Shown piece after piece: positions 50,010 to 58,357 of a stretch of 64,000 nucleotides of DNA. The number at the start of each line of letters is the position of its first letter. The stretch's first letter is position 1. Origin of the DNA: Adhaeribacter_A terreus (GTDB lineage Bacteria > Bacteroidota > Bacteroidia > Cytophagales > Hymenobacteraceae); assembly GCF_042657365.1 (NCBI RefSeq), contig NZ_JBHSKT010000008.1, positions 124,001 to 188,000 of the forward strand, read 5' to 3'. A program made the position numbers and the translations under genes. The notes under the pieces were generated by a model. It was not told where the DNA came from, made no database searches, and worked only from the letters and a program-made list of their open reading frames with translations.

Positions 50010-51860
50010 ATGAAAAAAATTTACTCAGGTATTTTAATACTGATCTGCTGCTTTTTATCGGTATCCGTATCTGCAGCGCATCTTAGTCCGAATCTTTTGT
50101 TCTCGGCTAAGCTTGATGGTGCCCAGGAAGTACCAGCCGTTACAACTACTGCTACCGGGGTAGGAAGTTTTATGCTGAACGGAACGCGCGATACGCTTTT
50201 TATAAATGTATCGGCTGCAGGTTTAAGCGGGCCAATTACAGTTGCGCATATTCATGAAGGATTGCCAGGCGTAGCTGGCCCGATAGTGATAGACCTTAGT
50301 CCATTTATTAAAGGCAACCTAATAAGCGGCTACATTACCGGCGCAGCCTTAACGCCGGCCGTTATTACCAAACATTTGCAGGGAGTTTATTATGTAAATG
50401 TGCATACTGCTGCCAACCCTTCAGGGGAAATACGCGGACAGATATTGCTTGAAACAGATCATGGTTTTATAGCGCTTTTAAATGGTTTACAGGAAGTTCC
50501 GCCGGTAGTTACTACAGCAAACGGAATAGGAACTTTCATGCTTTCTCAGGACCAAAGTAAGATCAGATTTCACGTAATTTTTGAAGGTCTGAGCGGAGCT
50601 GTATCTGCAGCACATTTGCATATGGGTGCAATTGGCGTTGCCGGTCCAATAGTGCTGACGCTTACTACCATGGTTTCTGGCAACGAAATAATTGGGGAAG
50701 GAGACCCGACGCCTTTTTTAGCAGACCTGCTTGCCGGAAATATTTACATTAATATTCATACGGCAGCAAATCCGAATGGGGAGATCAGGGGGCAACTTTT
50801 TATGCCAAAAGGAATTTTAATGGATGCCCATCTGGATGGCGCGCAGGAAGTACCGCCCGTTCCTACGAACGCTAAAGGCGTGGCTGGGGTAAGAATTAAC
50901 GCTACCCGCGATAGCCTGGAAATTGCTGCCATGATGACGGGGTTGAGCGGACCAATAACTGCTGCGCATTTTCATACTGGGGCAGTGGGAATTGCCGGAC
51001 CAATTGCCATAAATTTAACGACTATGGTTTCCGGAAACCGCATTTTAGGAAAAATACCGCTGGCAGGTTTACCGGCAAATACTATAAATATGTTCCTCAC
51101 CGGAGATATGTATATAAATGTACACACAGCCGCTAACCCTTCCGGCGAAATCAGAGGGCAGGTTTACCGGCTGGCACGCGAAGGTTATACTTTTGTAATG
51201 AATGGTAAACAGGAAGTTCCTTCGGTTAATACTGCAGGCAGCGGCAGCGGTGTCGTCTCAATAGACCGCGATCAGACCAATGCGCATTACATGATGGCCT
51301 GGAGCGGGTTAAGCGGTCCGGCTACGGTGGCGCATTTTCATTTGGGTAAATTCGGCGTTGCCGGCCCGATAATTTTTCACCTGACGCCATCCTTCAATAA
51401 CACTAGCAATCCAACGGCCGCCGCCGGTTACTGGAATGCCGGAAGCACGCCGCCTTTTACCACCCGCAATTCCGTGCAGTTCCGTAGCGATAGTATTTAT
51501 GTGAACATACATACAGCGGCGAACCCAAGCGGCGAGATCAGGGGCCAGGTTTTTCGGGGAGCAAGGAATTTATCTAAAATCTTAGGCGTGCGGGCCGATC
51601 TGCTGGCTTTAACGGCAGCAACTGTTTATCCAAATCCTTCTTCTCAACTTTTCAAATTGAAACTTGAAGTAGAAAAGCCTCAGGAAGGTTCGATCCGGAT
51701 CACCGATATTTTAGGCAAAACGGTATATGAAAATGCTTTAAAAGTGCCGGCTGGTAAAAATGAAATTGCTTTGGAACTTGGGTTTTTAACGAAAGGAATT
51801 TATCAGCTCGAATTCACTTCTGATAAAATAAGAACCATAAACAGGTTGGTGAAGGAATAA
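50010..51860 (+). CDS. Exported protein with four CHRD domains and type IX sorting domain
   Basis: 616 residues. Signal peptide (1-23) then four CHRD domains (about 29-147, 149-266, 268-385, 390-520), each with LDGAQEVPxV near its start, GLSGP.t.AHiH in the middle and NxHTAANPsGEIRGQ at the end. The last 75 residues (VYPNPSSQLFKLKLEVE... GIYQLEF) form a type A C-terminal sorting domain. CHRD (chordin) domains are probable binding modules. Partner or function is unknown; it is predicted to be secreted through the type IX system and attached to the surface. Confidence 0.9.
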   Translation: MKKIYSGILILICCFLSVSVSAAHLSPNLLFSAKLDGAQEVPAVTTTATGVGSFMLNGTRDTLFINVSAAGLSGPITVAHIHEGLPGVAGPIVIDLSPFIKGNLISGYITGAALTPAVITKHLQGVYYVNVHTAANPSGEIRGQILLETDHGFIALLNGLQEVPPVVTTANGIGTFMLSQDQSKIRFHVIFEGLSGAVSAAHLHMGAIGVAGPIVLTLTTMVSGNEIIGEGDPTPFLADLLAGNIYINIHTAANPNGEIRGQLFMPKGILMDAHLDGAQEVPPVPTNAKGVAGVRINATRDSLEIAAMMTGLSGPITAAHFHTGAVGIAGPIAINLTTMVSGNRILGKIPLAGLPANTINMFLTGDMYINVHTAANPSGEIRGQVYRLAREGYTFVMNGKQEVPSVNTAGSGSGVVSIDRDQTNAHYMMAWSGLSGPATVAHFHLGKFGVAGPIIFHLTPSFNNTSNPTAAAGYWNAGSTPPFTTRNSVQFRSDSIYVNIHTAANPSGEIRGQVFRGARNLSKILGVRADLLALTAATVYPNPSSQLFKLKLEVEKPQEGSIRITDILGKTVYENALKVPAGKNEIALELGFLTKGIYQLEFTSDKIRTINRLVKE

Positions 51861-51880
51861 ATTTCAATTGTAGATCTTAT

Positions 51881-51912
51881 AAAAGGCTTCGCAAAGGTGT
51901 GAAGCCTTTTAT
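51881..51912 (+). terminator. Terminator after the CHRD gene
   Basis: AAAAGGCTTC / GAAGCCTTTT, ten-base loop. Confidence 0.88.
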
Positions 51913-51978
51913 ATTGCCGGAAAAGCAATTTTGAGTTTTAAGGAATAATAGTTGTAATTTTGACTTTTATCGCGCCAA

Positions 51979-52695
51979 ATGATACCATTTTCTGACCCGG
52001 TGGGCGAAGCCCTCGAAGCTTTCCTGAACGGAAAAACGGAGGCTACAATTACCGTAATTTCCAATATTGCTGAAGACGACGTAATTCCGGTTGCCTACCT
52101 TTTCCGGGAATTTGAGGAAATGCCCGAACTGGAGCAAATAGCGTTACAGGAATGCACCGGCAAAGTTTTAGACCTGGGTGCGGGAGCCGGCAGTCATGCG
52201 CTTTGGCTGCAGCAAAATAGTTTTGATGTTACCGCCCTCGATATTTCGCCAAAGGCGGCTGAAGTTATGCAGAAGCGCGGACTTAAAAACGTAATACAAG
52301 CCGATTTCTGGAAATTTCAACCCGCGGAAAAATACGATACGATCCTCCTTTTAATGAATGGAGTAGGGCTGGCTGGCAAACTGGTAAACCTGTCGGTATT
52401 TTTTGCGCACTTAAAATCCATACTGAACCCGAACGGGCAAATTTTGCTCGAATCGTCGGATATACTATATATGTTCGAAGAGGAAGATGGCTCCGTAGTG
52501 CTGGACCTGAACGGCGGTTACTACGGCGAAGTAGAATACCAGATGGCTTTTCAGAATTCCAAAGGAGAAACTTTTCCCTGGCTGTTCGTAGATTTTCAGC
52601 TACTTACCGATTATGCAGCTGAAGCCGGTTTTAAAACTGAAGGTTTATTTGAAGGCGAAAACGGCGAATACCTGGCAAAGCTCACCCTTGTATAA
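51979..52695 (+). CDS. Class I SAM-dependent methyltransferase
   Basis: 238 residues. SAM-binding motif I KVLDLGAGAGSHALWLQ (62-78), acidic motif ALDISPKAAEVM, motif IV YDTILLLMNGVGLAGK. The methyl acceptor is unknown. The stop TAA overlaps a palindromic element. Confidence 0.88.
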   Translation: MIPFSDPVGEALEAFLNGKTEATITVISNIAEDDVIPVAYLFREFEEMPELEQIALQECTGKVLDLGAGAGSHALWLQQNSFDVTALDISPKAAEVMQKRGLKNVIQADFWKFQPAEKYDTILLLMNGVGLAGKLVNLSVFFAHLKSILNPNGQILLESSDILYMFEEEDGSVVLDLNGGYYGEVEYQMAFQNSKGETFPWLFVDFQLLTDYAAEAGFKTEGLFEGENGEYLAKLTLV

Positions 52696-52724
52696 AAATG
52701 GTAGGGTTTTAAGCAGAAAAACTG
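52694..52724 (+). repeat. AAAACG palindromic element 32
   Basis: AAAAATGGTAGGGTTTTAAG plus arm AAAAACTG; starts in the methyltransferase TAA (52693-52695). Confidence 0.75.
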
Positions 52725-52746
52725 CCTGATAAGAAAGAATGTTGCC

Positions 52747-53130
52747 TTACAGTTTTCGGAAATAGATGTCGCACTGGCCGTTATCGGCGATCAGGCTGGT
52801 AGATGATATGTTATTAGTAAAAGTACTCACGCCGGCGCAGGAAAACAGATGGTGAAGTTGTTCATTTACGCTAATGAGTACAAAATCAATTTTATTTCGT
52901 TGAAGTTTGCGCACGGTAGAAATAAACGATTTCAGACTTTTCGGAGAAACTTCTTCCAGCGCTTCACAATCTACCATTACTTCTTTCGGATTAAATTCCA
53001 GGGCATCGAGCAAAACTTCCTGTACGGTGGCAGTGGTTTCTGCATTCAGACTGCCGTTTAAAGCAACTATGTAACTATTTTGTTGGATTTGGGTGAGGAT
53101 CTGCATTTTGGAGAGCGGTAATGAAAACAT
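52747..53130 (-). CDS. STAS-domain protein (anti-sigma-factor-antagonist-like)
   Basis: 127 residues, or 119 if the second Met (53106) starts it; the extra N-terminal residues are not typical, so the shorter form is plausible. NSYIVALNGSLNAETTATVQ, then VDCEALEEVSPKSLKSFI (a Ser at the usual phosphorylation-site position) resembles STAS/SpoIIAA-like antagonists. No partner kinase or anti-sigma factor gene is in the window, so the switch it would serve is unknown. Confidence 0.75.
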   Translation of the reverse strand: MFSLPLSKMQILTQIQQNSYIVALNGSLNAETTATVQEVLLDALEFNPKEVMVDCEALEEVSPKSLKSFISTVRKLQRNKIDFVLISVNEQLHHLFSCAGVSTFTNNISSTSLIADNGQCDIYFRKL

Positions 53131-53440
53131 ACTTACTAAATAACTGATCAGATAGAAATATTATTGTACAAAACCTGAGTATAAATTTTCCAAGTTTGCC
53201 GGGTGATGTGTGGTTATACGTATACCCTGAAAAAAGTCTAAGGGAAAAGCGAATTTTAAAAAATATTTTGACTCCTGGGTTGTAAAAGTGGTGAATTGGC
53301 AAAAAAGGAGGGTAGGTTGTAATTTTTAAAAAGTGAGAAGCACTAACCTTTTGTCTAAAACTGCTCCGTCAAAAATTAAACATAAAAAAACGACAACCCG
53401 TTTTCAGGCTGTCGTTTTTAAAATATTGTAAATAAATTAT
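53131..53440. other. 310-bp spacer between pdhB and the STAS gene
   Basis: AT-rich. It holds the pdhB terminator at 53386-53419; I see nothing else. Confidence 0.5.
53386..53419 (-). terminator. pdhB terminator
   Basis: AAAAACGACA (53386-53395) / TGTCGTTTTT (53410-53419). Confidence 0.85.
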
Positions 53441-54424
53441 TTACGCTTTCTGGTACATTACTTCTTTAATAGCCTTAACAGTACGCGCCACGTTCGGCAA
53501 AGAAGCCTCAATAAGGGTTGGAGCATACGGTAAAGGCACATCCATGCAGGTTACGCGCACTACCGGAGCATCCAGATAATCAAAAGCATTTCTTTGAACA
53601 TTGTATGCAATTTCGGAAGAAATGGAGGCCAGCGGCCACGCTTCTTCTACCACTACCAGGCGGTTGGTTTTCTTCACCGATTTCAAAATGGTTTCAAAAT
53701 CGATCGGGCGAACAGTACGCAGGTCAATTACTTCTACCGAAATATTTTCTTTTTGCAGTTCTTCGGCAGCAGCTAAAGCAACTTTCATCATTTTGCCGAA
53801 AGAAACGATCGTAACATCTTCACCTTCGCGTTTTACATCAGCCACGCCGATCGGAATGATATATTCTTCTTCCGGAACTTCGCCTTTATCACCGTACATC
53901 AGCTCCGATTCCATGAAAATAACTGGATCTTCGTCGCGGATAGAAGCTTTTAACAAGCCTTTGGCATCGTAAGGGTTAGAAGGCACTACTACTTTAAGAC
54001 CCGGGCAGTTTGCGTACCAGTTCTCAAAGTTCTGCGAGTGCTGCGAAGATAACATACCAGCGTTACCGGTCGGACCACGGAAAACGATAGGGCAGGAATA
54101 CTGACCGCCCGACATCGACATCATTTTGGCAGCCGAGTTGATCACCTGGTCAATTGCTACCAGCGAGAAGTTGAAGGTCATGAATTCGATGATCGGTTTC
54201 AGGCCGTTTGCAGCGGCACCCACGCCAATACCGGCAAAACCAAGTTCGGCAATTGGAGTATCGATCACACGTTTGGCACCGAATTCGTCCAGCATGCCCT
54301 GGCTAACTTTATAAGCGCCATTATATTCAGCCACTTCTTCGCCCATTAAAAACACACGCGGGTCGCGGCGCATTTCTTCACTCATAGCTTCCCGAAGGGC
54401 TTCACGAAATTGTATCGTACGCAT
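53441..54424 (-). CDS. pdhB: Pyruvate dehydrogenase E1 component, beta subunit
   Basis: 327 residues from the ATG at 54422-54424; 34 more residues of open frame upstream do not look coding. MRTIQFREALREAMSEEMRR, MGEEVAEYNGAYKVSQGM (about 26-43), IDTPIAELGFAGIGVGAA, RGPTGNAGMLSSQHSQNFEN and VDLRTVRPIDF-like (IDLRTVRPIDFETI) are E1-beta hallmarks. It pairs with an E1-alpha subunit that is not in the window, and joins E2 and E3 in acetyl-CoA production. A branched-chain 2-oxoacid role is less likely but possible. Confidence 0.9.
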   Translation of the reverse strand: MRTIQFREALREAMSEEMRRDPRVFLMGEEVAEYNGAYKVSQGMLDEFGAKRVIDTPIAELGFAGIGVGAAANGLKPIIEFMTFNFSLVAIDQVINSAAKMMSMSGGQYSCPIVFRGPTGNAGMLSSQHSQNFENWYANCPGLKVVVPSNPYDAKGLLKASIRDEDPVIFMESELMYGDKGEVPEEEYIIPIGVADVKREGEDVTIVSFGKMMKVALAAAEELQKENISVEVIDLRTVRPIDFETILKSVKKTNRLVVVEEAWPLASISSEIAYNVQRNAFDYLDAPVVRVTCMDVPLPYAPTLIEASLPNVARTVKAIKEVMYQKA

Positions 54425-54524
54425 TTCTAAATCTTGTTTTCTATCGAAAGGTAAAATTACGATAACTCTCGCAAAAACCAATTTTAGAAACGAATTATCC
54501 GCAGGTTTCCGTTGCTGAAAACAC

Positions 54525-54555
54525 AAAAACGGTAGGGAAATAGCCTTAAAAAGTC
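54525..54555 (+). repeat. AAAACG palindromic element 33
   Basis: AAAAACGGTAGGGAAATAGC plus arm AAAAAGTC, in the gap between the pdhB start and the TPR lipoprotein stop. Confidence 0.6.
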
Positions 54556-54562
54556 TGCAACC

Positions 54563-56362
54563 TTATTTTACAGCTTCGCGGAAGACCGGAGTTTTCACAT
54601 AAGCTCTGAATTCCGGATCGTCGATAGCTTTGGCCGTGAGGTTTTTTTCCAGCTGGGTGGCCTTTCGTAAATGCGTGGCTAGGTCGTTTTCCTGGTTGGT
54701 ACGCGCCGCGATCACGGCCAGGCAATAATGCGCCAGTGCGTCGTTCGGTTTCAATTCTAAGGCTTCTTCGTAAAAGGTTTTCGAATCTTCATAATTGCCT
54801 TTCAGGGTATAAAGCAGCGCCTTGTTCATCAGGGTTTGGTAACCCGGCGCGGAATAAGCCAGGCTGGTAGTGGCATCGTCTAACTGCCCGATCTCAATTT
54901 CCAAAGCTGCTTTATCGGCGAAGATCTGTTGCAGCATTTCTACGCGACCGCCAAGTTTTATGGCATAATCATAACTCCGCAAGGCCTCTAAATTATTTCC
55001 CTGGATATGATGCGCCGAACCAAGGTTATAAAAGAGTTGAGCTGTGGGGTTGCGGTGGCTGGCATAGGTTAAATTTACAATAGCTTCTTTCAGTAGTTTT
55101 TCGCGAATTTCTGGTTTTAAAGCTTGTTGCGCCAACTGAATGTAGGTAACACCCAGATTATTGAAAGCCTGCCATTTCATGGTGTTTTCGGCGGCTGCCT
55201 GGTAAATTTTGAGTTTTTCGGAAAGGAGAGGGGTTAAAGTAGCCGAATAACGCAGTTCTTCTTCGGTCAGTTTATCTGTATCGATTCGGTTTTCCACGAT
55301 CTTTTTAGAAAGCAGGTAAATTTCTGAATCTTTCTTCTGCGGAATTTCATAAGTAACCCTTACATCGGCATAACGCAAAGTGGGGTACACGTAAAGTTGC
55401 AGGTATTCATAAGAATCGAGTTTGGCAAGCTGCCGTTCTTTTTCTTTAAAAGAAACGCTGCTGTTCACAATGGTCAGGATCTCATTGATCTGGTCAGGAG
55501 AAAGAGCCGAAAGCTGTACCTGTTTCAGGAAACGATCCCAGTTGCGGACAACCGGCATAACCCGGAATTTTACCGTTTTGCTGGAATTGGTGTACGATTT
55601 TACATCGAGTTCATGCTTGTAATATTTTTCCAGCGTTTGCGCCCGCCTTAGCGGCAACCGGAATTCTTTGCTGTCAGCATCTTCGGGCGAATGACCGGCG
55701 GTAATTTCTACCAGCGTGGTTTTATAATTGCTTTCGATCAGTTCTTTCAGAACCTCCATGTTCGTGCCCAGGTAATCGCGCAGTTTCGCTTCACCTTCAT
55801 CGAAGTAAAACGTTAGGGTTTGGGGCTCCGAAACTCCTTTGCGATAATCATCGGGCGCCAGCGAAACGGTGTTGTTCCTAACTACAAGTTTGGAAGTGGT
55901 AATTACGCCGCTGGCAATTTCAGTGGTTTTGCCGCGTTTTCCGGCCTTGTTTTCTTTGGCTGCAACGGGCGTAGCAAGTAAACGGCCGCGCGATTTTTCG
56001 GGCGTATATTTAAAGGAATACTGGCGGGTAATGGTTGGTTTGTCGTTTTCGTAAACAAATTCGCCGGTAGAGAAACGCATTTTTCCGATCGGTTCTACCA
56101 GCTTAGGGCCGTAATTGTAAACCAGATCGATGCTGTAAACCGGTTTTTTCTGAATGAGTTCTCTCGGTACCTGGGCTTTCACCTCGAAGAGCACATTTTC
56201 GCCGTTTACTTCCAGCACTTGGGGTACTACCGTAATTTTTTGTTCGGCCTGACCTTTTTTTAACACGCTGGAAACGCTGCAACCGCCAAGGCTGGTTGTG
56301 AGTATAATAGAGGCAATTGCGAGTGATAAAGAGTGCGCATTGCGCATAACGGAGGTTTGCAT
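54563..56362 (-). CDS. TPR lipoprotein with OmpA-like region
   Basis: 599 residues; signal peptide with lipobox LGGC (Cys28). A start at 56347 is an alternative. Residues about 40-145 are beta-rich (PVYSIDLVYNYGPKLVEPIG). About 185-260 resembles an OmpA-like segment (LTFYFDEGEAKLRDYLGTNM, then RRAQTLEKYYKHEL), though core peptidoglycan-binding residues are not all evident. From about 395 there are TPRs (AFNNLGVTYIQLAQQAL, QLFYNLGSAHHIQGNNLEAL, LKGNYEDSKTFYEEALELKP). Outer-membrane scaffold is inference. Confidence 0.78.
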   Translation of the reverse strand: MQTSVMRNAHSLSLAIASIILTTSLGGCSVSSVLKKGQAEQKITVVPQVLEVNGENVLFEVKAQVPRELIQKKPVYSIDLVYNYGPKLVEPIGKMRFSTGEFVYENDKPTITRQYSFKYTPEKSRGRLLATPVAAKENKAGKRGKTTEIASGVITTSKLVVRNNTVSLAPDDYRKGVSEPQTLTFYFDEGEAKLRDYLGTNMEVLKELIESNYKTTLVEITAGHSPEDADSKEFRLPLRRAQTLEKYYKHELDVKSYTNSSKTVKFRVMPVVRNWDRFLKQVQLSALSPDQINEILTIVNSSVSFKEKERQLAKLDSYEYLQLYVYPTLRYADVRVTYEIPQKKDSEIYLLSKKIVENRIDTDKLTEEELRYSATLTPLLSEKLKIYQAAAENTMKWQAFNNLGVTYIQLAQQALKPEIREKLLKEAIVNLTYASHRNPTAQLFYNLGSAHHIQGNNLEALRSYDYAIKLGGRVEMLQQIFADKAALEIEIGQLDDATTSLAYSAPGYQTLMNKALLYTLKGNYEDSKTFYEEALELKPNDALAHYCLAVIAARTNQENDLATHLRKATQLEKNLTAKAIDDPEFRAYVKTPVFREAVK

Positions 56363-56428
56363 AGTTAGGGAGAAGCAAATATCGTACTAAGACGAACAAA
56401 TTTCTTTCAGCCTACATACCTTTTTTTT

Positions 56429-56436
56429 TATATTTG
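56429..56436 (+). promoter_or_regulatory. pspC-like gene promoter, -7 box
   Basis: TATATTTG fits TAnnTTTG, 55 bp before the ATG. Confidence 0.5.
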
Positions 56437-56491
56437 GTTGGTTGACAAACGTGTTTTTTTTCGTTAACTTAGTGTTTATTTTAGTTAAAGC

Positions 56492-56710
56492 ATGAAACGG
56501 CTCCAGTTTTTTATTGAATCTCAGGCTTTTGGCGTTTGTACGGCATTGGGCGAAAAATTAGGTTTTGCCACCGGAAGCGTGCGTTTATCTTTCATTTATT
56601 TGTCTTTCCTCACTTTCGGTTCGCCGGTAATTGTTTACCTTATTCTGGCTTTCTGGCTGAACCTGCGCAAAAGCATGCGCCGCGAACGCAGCACGGTCTG
56701 GGATTTTTAA
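56492..56710 (+). CDS. PspC-domain membrane protein
   Basis: 72 residues. A short N-terminus (GVCTALGEKLGFATGSVRLS) followed by one hydrophobic segment (FIYLSFLTFGSPVIVYLILA) gives the PspC fold. PspC proteins regulate the phage-shock response in enterobacteria; no pspA or other partner is nearby, so its role here is unknown. Confidence 0.85.
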   Translation: MKRLQFFIESQAFGVCTALGEKLGFATGSVRLSFIYLSFLTFGSPVIVYLILAFWLNLRKSMRRERSTVWDF

Positions 56711-56749
56711 TTAAATTTTTTAATGGCTTAATTGTTAAATTATTGTACC

Positions 56750-56779
56750 AAAAACGGTATGATTTAAGCTGAAAAAGTC
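56750..56779 (+). repeat. AAAACG palindromic element 34
   Basis: AAAAACGGTATGATTTAAGC plus arm AAAAAGTC. Confidence 0.6.
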
Positions 56780-56815
56780 ATTATCATTATTAAATTCATC
56801 AAGATATTTAAATAA

Positions 56816-56847
56816 AAAAAGCTCCGTTTAATTTAACGGAACTTTTT
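56816..56847. terminator. Terminator between PspC and GT2 genes
   Basis: TCCGTT / AACGGA with A- and T-runs on either side, convergent genes. Confidence 0.75.
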
Positions 56848-56878
56848 TTATGATCTGATTAAAAAAACGATCAACCAT

Positions 56879-57913
56879 TTAGCCATTAAACAATTTAGTA
56901 AAAGTCTTCCGGCCACGTACAAAATATTCCCATACAATGCTGCCGTTGTAAACACCTTTTAAAGCGTGAAACTCTTTTTTTATTGGTTGCAATCTCCTGC
57001 GTTGTTTCCAGTATTTCCGTTTATTGAAAACTTCCACGTGCGCTTTAATAATAGCTTCAGCATCACCGGTTTGTCCTGAAAGCAGGAATTTTACCGCCGA
57101 AACCCAATCGAGCAGCACCCGGATAAACAGTGTAGAAAAGAAGACGTTTGCCGGCAGGTTTTTATAAAGCAAAGCCAGACCGTTCCGGAAATTCAGAAAA
57201 GTTTTACGCGGATTTGATTTATGTAAGGTGCCGCCGCCCACGTGAAAAACTTCGCTCTGGCCACAGTACATAATTTTATAGCCCGCATTTTGCAAACGCC
57301 AGCACAGGTCAATTTCTTCCATGTGTGCAAAGAAAGCCGGCTCCAGCCCACCGAGTTTATGGAACAATTCTGCCCGCACGAACATACACGCACCCGTAGC
57401 CCAGAAAATTTCAGCAATATCGTTGTACTGGCCTTTGTCGGTTTCTAAAGTATCGAACAACCGCCCGCGACAAAAAGGGTATCCAAAATGATCGATAAAG
57501 CCGCCGCCGGCACCCGCATACTCCAGCGAATACGGCTCGTGAAACGCTTTGATCTTCGGCTGCACGGCGGAGATCTGCGGGTCATTTTCCAGAAGTTTTA
57601 CAATAGGAGCAACCCAACCCGGAGTAACCTGCACATCGGAATTCAGCAGTACATAATATTTGGCTTCGATCTGTTTCAGCGCCTGATTGTAGCCTTCGCA
57701 GAAACCCAGATTTCCGGAATTCTGAATGATTTTTACCGCCTGGAAATTGGTGCGCACAAAAGCCACTGAATCATCCGTAGAAGCATTATCGGCCACAATT
57801 ACGTCGCAATTCGGACTGTTTTGCAGCACCGAGGGTAAAAATTGTTCCAGGTATTTCCGGCCGTTCCAGTTCAGAATTACAATGGCAACCGGGTGTTCGG
57901 CTTTATAGACCAA
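56879..57913 (-). CDS. Family 2 glycosyltransferase
   Basis: 344 residues. PVAIVILNWNGRKYLEQFLP (8-27), ADNASTDDS (nucleotide site), YYVLLNSDVQVTPGW (NSD in place of DXD), ATGACMFVRAELFHKLGGLE and FFAHMEEIDLCWRLQNAGYK (ED acceptor motif) define the rhamnosyl-/galactosyltransferase-like GT2 class with a C-terminal helical tail. It overlaps the YbaB gene by 11 bp, so the two are coupled. Product unknown. Confidence 0.88.
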   Translation of the reverse strand: MVYKAEHPVAIVILNWNGRKYLEQFLPSVLQNSPNCDVIVADNASTDDSVAFVRTNFQAVKIIQNSGNLGFCEGYNQALKQIEAKYYVLLNSDVQVTPGWVAPIVKLLENDPQISAVQPKIKAFHEPYSLEYAGAGGGFIDHFGYPFCRGRLFDTLETDKGQYNDIAEIFWATGACMFVRAELFHKLGGLEPAFFAHMEEIDLCWRLQNAGYKIMYCGQSEVFHVGGGTLHKSNPRKTFLNFRNGLALLYKNLPANVFFSTLFIRVLLDWVSAVKFLLSGQTGDAEAIIKAHVEVFNKRKYWKQRRRLQPIKKEFHALKGVYNGSIVWEYFVRGRKTFTKLFNG

Positions 57914-58238
57914 AGTTACTCAGATCTAAACCCGGAATATTAGGCATCATGCCGCTGGTTTGTTTTTTCAGCTCTTCCTGACCTTTTTCGCCGGCTTCAT
58001 CCATGGCTTTATTTACAGCAGCAACCACCAGATCAGAGATCATTTCCGCGTTATCAGCTTTCAGTAAAGTCGGGTCAATTTCAATGCTTAGCAGTTTGCG
58101 CTGTCCGTTCGCTTTCGCCTTTACCATACCTGCACCCGCTTCGGCTTCTACGGTAATGTTTTTCAGGTTATCCTGCGCTTCTTTCATTTTGGCCTGGAGC
58201 TCTTTCATCTTCCCCATCATGCCCATCATATCAAACAT
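57903..58238 (-). CDS. YbaB/EbfC family nucleoid-associated protein
   Basis: 111 residues, the usual length. MFDMMGMMGKMKELQAKMKE, then GAGMVKAKANGQRKLLSIEI (about 36-55) and VAAVNKAMDEAGEKGQEELK are the YbaB core. It binds DNA without strong sequence specificity and is often next to recR or dnaX; here it is coupled to a glycosyltransferase gene instead, and the reason is unknown. Confidence 0.92.
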   Translation of the reverse strand: MFDMMGMMGKMKELQAKMKEAQDNLKNITVEAEAGAGMVKAKANGQRKLLSIEIDPTLLKADNAEMISDLVVAAVNKAMDEAGEKGQEELKKQTSGMMPNIPGLDLSNFGL

Positions 58239-58239
58239 A

Positions 58240-58357
58240 TTTTAGATTTTTAGATTTTTAGATTTTTCGATATTCGATTTTTCGTTTTTTCGATTTTTTT
58301 CTTTGTTTTCAGATAATTCAATTGTCGAATAATCGAACTTCGAACAATCGAGAGATC
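58240..58357. repeat. AT-rich iterated word repeat upstream of YbaB
   Basis: TAGATTTT is repeated three times, then TCGATATTCGATTTTTCG; downstream CGAATAATCGAAC and TTCGAACAATCGA are partial inverted partners. Confidence 0.55.

Larger units (their letters stand above)
56715..56895. repeat. Inverted word repeat between PspC and GT2 genes
   Basis: TTTTTAATGGCTTAATTGTT (left) and AACCATTTAGCCATTAAACA (right, inside the GT2 3' end) are imperfect inverted copies around a palindromic element and a terminator. Confidence 0.5.
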
